Source of the DNA: JAXGPP01 sp964436865
GTDB lineage: Bacteria; Planctomycetota; Planctomycetia; Pirellulales; Thermoguttaceae
DNA length: 6,825 nt
NCBI GenBank assembly: GCA_964436865.1
Contig: CAYTFK010000361.1
Span: 1 to 6,825 of the forward strand
Direction of reading: 5' to 3'
Shown in pieces: positions 4,762 through 6,825 of this stretch. The notes beneath the pieces were generated by a model. It was not told the DNA's origin. It made no database searches and was given only the letters and a program-made list of their open reading frames with translations. Position numbers and translations under genes: made by a program. Position 1 is the stretch's first letter; each line of letters opens with the position of its first letter.

Positions 4762-5775
4762 ATGGCAAGTCCGTCTTCCCCCGCCGATTCTCTGGTGGCC
4801 CCTCGGTACGCCACATGGCAGGCGGCCCTGGCCGATGCCGTCACCGACCCCGCCGAACTCTGCCGAGTACTCGGCTTGCCGGCAACGGTCGCGACCGACG
4901 CAGGATGTGCTGCCACCGGGTTCCGCCTGCTGGTGCCGCGACACTACTTGGCGCGAATCGAACCTGGCAACCCACGGGATCCGCTCCTGCTCCAAGTCCT
5001 TCCTGCGGGGGAGGAGTTGGACCCGACGCCGCGATTCATTACCGATCCGCTTGGGGAAGCAGACCGAGCCCCATCGCCCGGGCTGCTCTGGAAGTATAGT
5101 AATCGAGCGCTAATCGTAACAACCTCGGCTTGCGCCGTCCATTGCCGCTTCTGCTTCCGCCGGCACTTTCCCTACGAGCAAGGCACTCGCCACTGGCAAG
5201 CGGCGCTGGAACGAATCGCCGCCGAGCCATCGATCGCCGAAGTGATCCTGAGCGGCGGCGATCCGCTCGCTCTGGGCGACGCGCCGCTTGAACTCCTGGC
5301 CCAGCGGATCGCGGCAATCCCGCACGTCCGGCGACTGCGGATCCATACACGGCTGCCGGTGCTGATTCCCCAACGAGTGACCGACGAGCTGCTCTCGTTC
5401 CTGCGAGGGGGAAGGCTGACGCCGATCGTGGTGATTCATGTCAATCATCCGCGGGAGATCGACCACGAGGTCTCCGTTGCCCTGACTCGGCTCATCGATG
5501 CCGGCATTCCGGTCCTCAACCAGGCGGTCCTGCTCCGCGCGGTCAACGACGACGTCGATACGCTCGCGGCGCTTTGCGAGCGGTTGGTCGACCTTCGGGT
5601 GATGCCTTACTACCTGCACCAGTTGGACCGTGTAAGCGGAACGGCCCACTTTGAGGTGCCGGTCGAGACGGGCGTCCGGCTCATCCAGGAACTCCGCGTC
5701 CGGCTCCCCGGCTATGCCGTGCCGCGCTACGTCCGCGAGATTCCCGGCGAGCCGAACAAGGTCGTGCTGGCCTGA
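4762..5775 (+). CDS. epmB: EF-P beta-lysylation protein EpmB (radical SAM, lysine 2,3-aminomutase family)
   Basis: EpmB isomerises L-alpha-lysine to (R)-beta-lysine, the substrate that EpmA attaches to EF-P. It uses a [4Fe-4S] cluster, S-adenosylmethionine and PLP. The protein has 337 residues (E. coli EpmB has 342). The N-terminal segment 'WQAALADAVTDPAELCRVLGL' (19-39, one residue over in length here, so read as WQ plus AALADAVTDPAELCRVLGL) is typical of EpmB. The radical SAM CxxxCxxC is Cys124-Cys128-Cys131 in 'SACAVHCRFCFRR'. 'LSGGDPL' (163-169) binds SAM; 'RIHTRLPV' (193-200), 'HVNHPREI' (226-233) and 'NQAVLLRAVND' (253-263) follow the family order. The C-terminal 'REIPGEPNK' places the probable PLP lysine at 333. 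The short C-terminus and lack of a long tail favour EpmB over catabolic KamA. The start is ATG at 4762, since longer extensions run antisense through efp; no clear ribosome binding site is seen. It is divergent from efp. Confidence 0.95.
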   Translation: MASPSSPADSLVAPRYATWQAALADAVTDPAELCRVLGLPATVATDAGCAATGFRLLVPRHYLARIEPGNPRDPLLLQVLPAGEELDPTPRFITDPLGEADRAPSPGLLWKYSNRALIVTTSACAVHCRFCFRRHFPYEQGTRHWQAALERIAAEPSIAEVILSGGDPLALGDAPLELLAQRIAAIPHVRRLRIHTRLPVLIPQRVTDELLSFLRGGRLTPIVVIHVNHPREIDHEVSVALTRLIDAGIPVLNQAVLLRAVNDDVDTLAALCERLVDLRVMPYYLHQLDRVSGTAHFEVPVETGVRLIQELRVRLPGYAVPRYVREIPGEPNKVVLA

Positions 5776-5814
5776 ATCGTCGCGATCAGCGCGTGCCGGA
5801 ACTTCTGAGGCGTT

Positions 5815-5839
5815 AAGCCACGCCGCAGGACCGCGGCTT
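5815..5839. terminator. Weak hairpin between convergent epmB and the DUF4091 gene
   Basis: The arms AAGCC (5815-5819) and GGCTT (5835-5839) pair, and two further C-G/G-C pairs form inside after one mismatch, giving an imperfect stem 40 bases past the epmB stop. There is no T-run after it on either strand. Its placement between convergent genes suggests a terminator, but the sequence support is weak. Confidence 0.25.
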
Positions 5840-5886
5840 CATGCTTCGCTTTGCCGTCCCACCCGTTACGGTTCACTCGATCTCAC

Positions 5887-6825
5887 TCACGGCCGCTCGG
5901 CGAGCGCCTCGATGGCCCGGGCAATCTCAGCACGTCGGGCGTAGATCGGCGCCGGATCGGTGGTGAACGTCGTCATATCCGAAGTGATCGGGGCGGGAAC
6001 CTCGAGGAGTGACTCGTAACGGGCGACCTCGGCGGCCGACAGCGAGCCGCGGCGCTCGGCGATCAGCTCGCGAAGCCGATAGAGATACTCGTAATCTTCC
6101 ACTCCTTCGCGGAGCATCTCCCAGCGGATGCTCGACACGGGCGGCTCGATCACCGGCCCGCCAGCCGCACCGGGTACGGCGGCCGACAACGGCGGATAAA
6201 TGAACCGGCCGTCGCCGTTGCCCCAGAACCGTTTTACCCCCCTGGGCGTTGAATAGCCGCTCACATAGCCCATCGGGTCTTCATAAGGATTCTGCGGCGT
6301 GTCAGGGAATGCGGCCGACGAGGTCCAGTAGTTCGATTCCCACACCAGCGTACCGACAATCGACCGCTGCCACGTCTGCCAGTGCCACACGCGAAGCTCG
6401 GTTGCCGGATGATCGATGAACAGCGTGCAGTACGGCGCTTTCGGACCGGTACACACGTACCACCAGAACCGATCACCCGCGGCGCGCCGCCTCTCGGCCG
6501 CGGCATGATCGTAGTTCGGTGTCACCGGACACCAGATGTCCACCGGGCCGGCCAGTGCCTCAACTGGCTCTTCGGTAAGCATCGTCCGCAATCCGGGCGC
6601 ATGCCGTTTCAGCCTTTCGAAGCCCTGTCGGACGAAGTCGTAGTCCTTCGGCTCGGGTTCGTCGAACCAGTAGATGTACGGCATGTCGAGCCAGCCGCGC
6701 TGGCGGAAGTACTCCTCGAGTTGCTTGAGGTAGCTGGCGAACATCGCCTGGTACTGCGGCGTGCTGGCGCCATATTCGCCGATCGACGGCTCGACCCGCT
6801 CGTGGAACGTCCCGCCTCCCATGCC
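5887..6825 (-). CDS. DUF4091 / GH123-like glycoside hydrolase, C-terminal part (5' end beyond right edge)
   Basis: The frame is open to the right edge, so about 312 C-terminal residues are visible and the N-terminus is outside. The sequence resembles the DUF4091 (GH123-type catalytic) family, whose characterised members are exo-N-acetyl-beta-galactosaminidases using substrate-assisted catalysis. Counting from the Met at 6820-6822, 'YIYWFDEPEPKDYDFVRQGF' (49-68) carries the Asp54-Glu55 pair expected as the catalytic pair in GH123. It is followed by 'VDIWCPV', 'FWWYVCTGPKAPY' and 'GTLVWESNYW', aromatic-rich strands typical of a sugar-binding barrel. The stretch 'SSIRWEMLREGVEDYEYLYR' is a hallmark near the C-terminus of the family. 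The ending is a charged helix (about 280-311). A signal peptide cannot be assessed because the N-terminus is missing. It is convergent with epmB. The substrate is unknown; many DUF4091 proteins have no tested activity. Confidence 0.85.
   Translation of the reverse strand, partial: GMGGGTFHERVEPSIGEYGASTPQYQAMFASYLKQLEEYFRQRGWLDMPYIYWFDEPEPKDYDFVRQGFERLKRHAPGLRTMLTEEPVEALAGPVDIWCPVTPNYDHAAAERRRAAGDRFWWYVCTGPKAPYCTLFIDHPATELRVWHWQTWQRSIVGTLVWESNYWTSSAAFPDTPQNPYEDPMGYVSGYSTPRGVKRFWGNGDGRFIYPPLSAAVPGAAGGPVIEPPVSSIRWEMLREGVEDYEYLYRLRELIAERRGSLSAAEVARYESLLEVPAPITSDMTTFTTDPAPIYARRAEIARAIEALAERP

Noticed and set aside
4708..4995. N-terminal extension of the efp frame
   Set aside because: It overlaps epmB antisense. 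EF-P proteins begin at the MASYNTSEF-type N-terminus, matching the GTG at 4705-4707 and a length of 189 residues.
1..6825. CRISPR array, tRNA, rRNA, insertion sequence or prophage
   Set aside because: No regularly spaced repeats, cloverleaf, rRNA core sequence, transposase or phage gene was found on either strand.

Overview
The window is GC-rich, gene-dense bacterial DNA, most likely a metagenomic scaffold, because it contains a run of exactly 100 N at 4037-4136. The gene content suggests an environmental Planctomycetota-like bacterium: an L-fucose/arabinose isomerase-like protein, a DUF4091 (GH123-like) glycoside hydrolase, and a divergently arranged set for beta-lysylation of elongation factor P. 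That placement is inference from gene content and base composition. No rRNA or other marker is present to settle it.

Layout from left to right: (1) positions 3-731, plus strand, the C-terminal part of a sugar isomerase cut by the left edge. (2) A 96-base convergent gap with a perfect GC hairpin. (3) Positions 828-1487, minus strand, a two-gene toxin-antitoxin-type cassette with a DUF433 antitoxin followed at zero spacing (TAGATG) by a DUF5615 PIN-like nuclease. It has its own candidate TATAAT promoter. (4) Positions 1488-1881, about 390 bases without a convincing gene, holding that promoter and a nested inverted repeat. (5) A minus-strand block transcribed right to left: efp (4138-4707), the assembly gap, epmA (3335-4036, N-terminus lost in the gap), an unrecognised 74-residue protein (3010-3234) and aroB (1882-2976). 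(6) epmB (4762-5775), plus strand, divergent from efp across a 54-base shared promoter region. (7) A 111-base convergent gap. (8) Positions 5887-6825, minus strand, the C-terminal part of a DUF4091/GH123-like protein that runs off the right edge.

The clearest functional theme is EF-P modification. EpmB (radical SAM lysine 2,3-aminomutase) makes (R)-beta-lysine, EpmA (a class II LysRS paralogue) activates it, and EpmA attaches it to Lys34 of EF-P, which relieves ribosome stalling at polyproline. All three genes lie together and EF-P carries the expected lysine at exactly position 34. The hydroxylase EpmC is not in the window. aroB (shikimate pathway) and a small uncharacterised protein lie downstream of epmA and may be driven by an internal extended -10 promoter. 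The flanking isomerase and glycoside hydrolase fit a polysaccharide- and deoxysugar-degrading lifestyle. I see no clear new biological system. The best candidates for novelty are the small protein between epmA and aroB and the regulatory layout of the efp/epmB divergent region.
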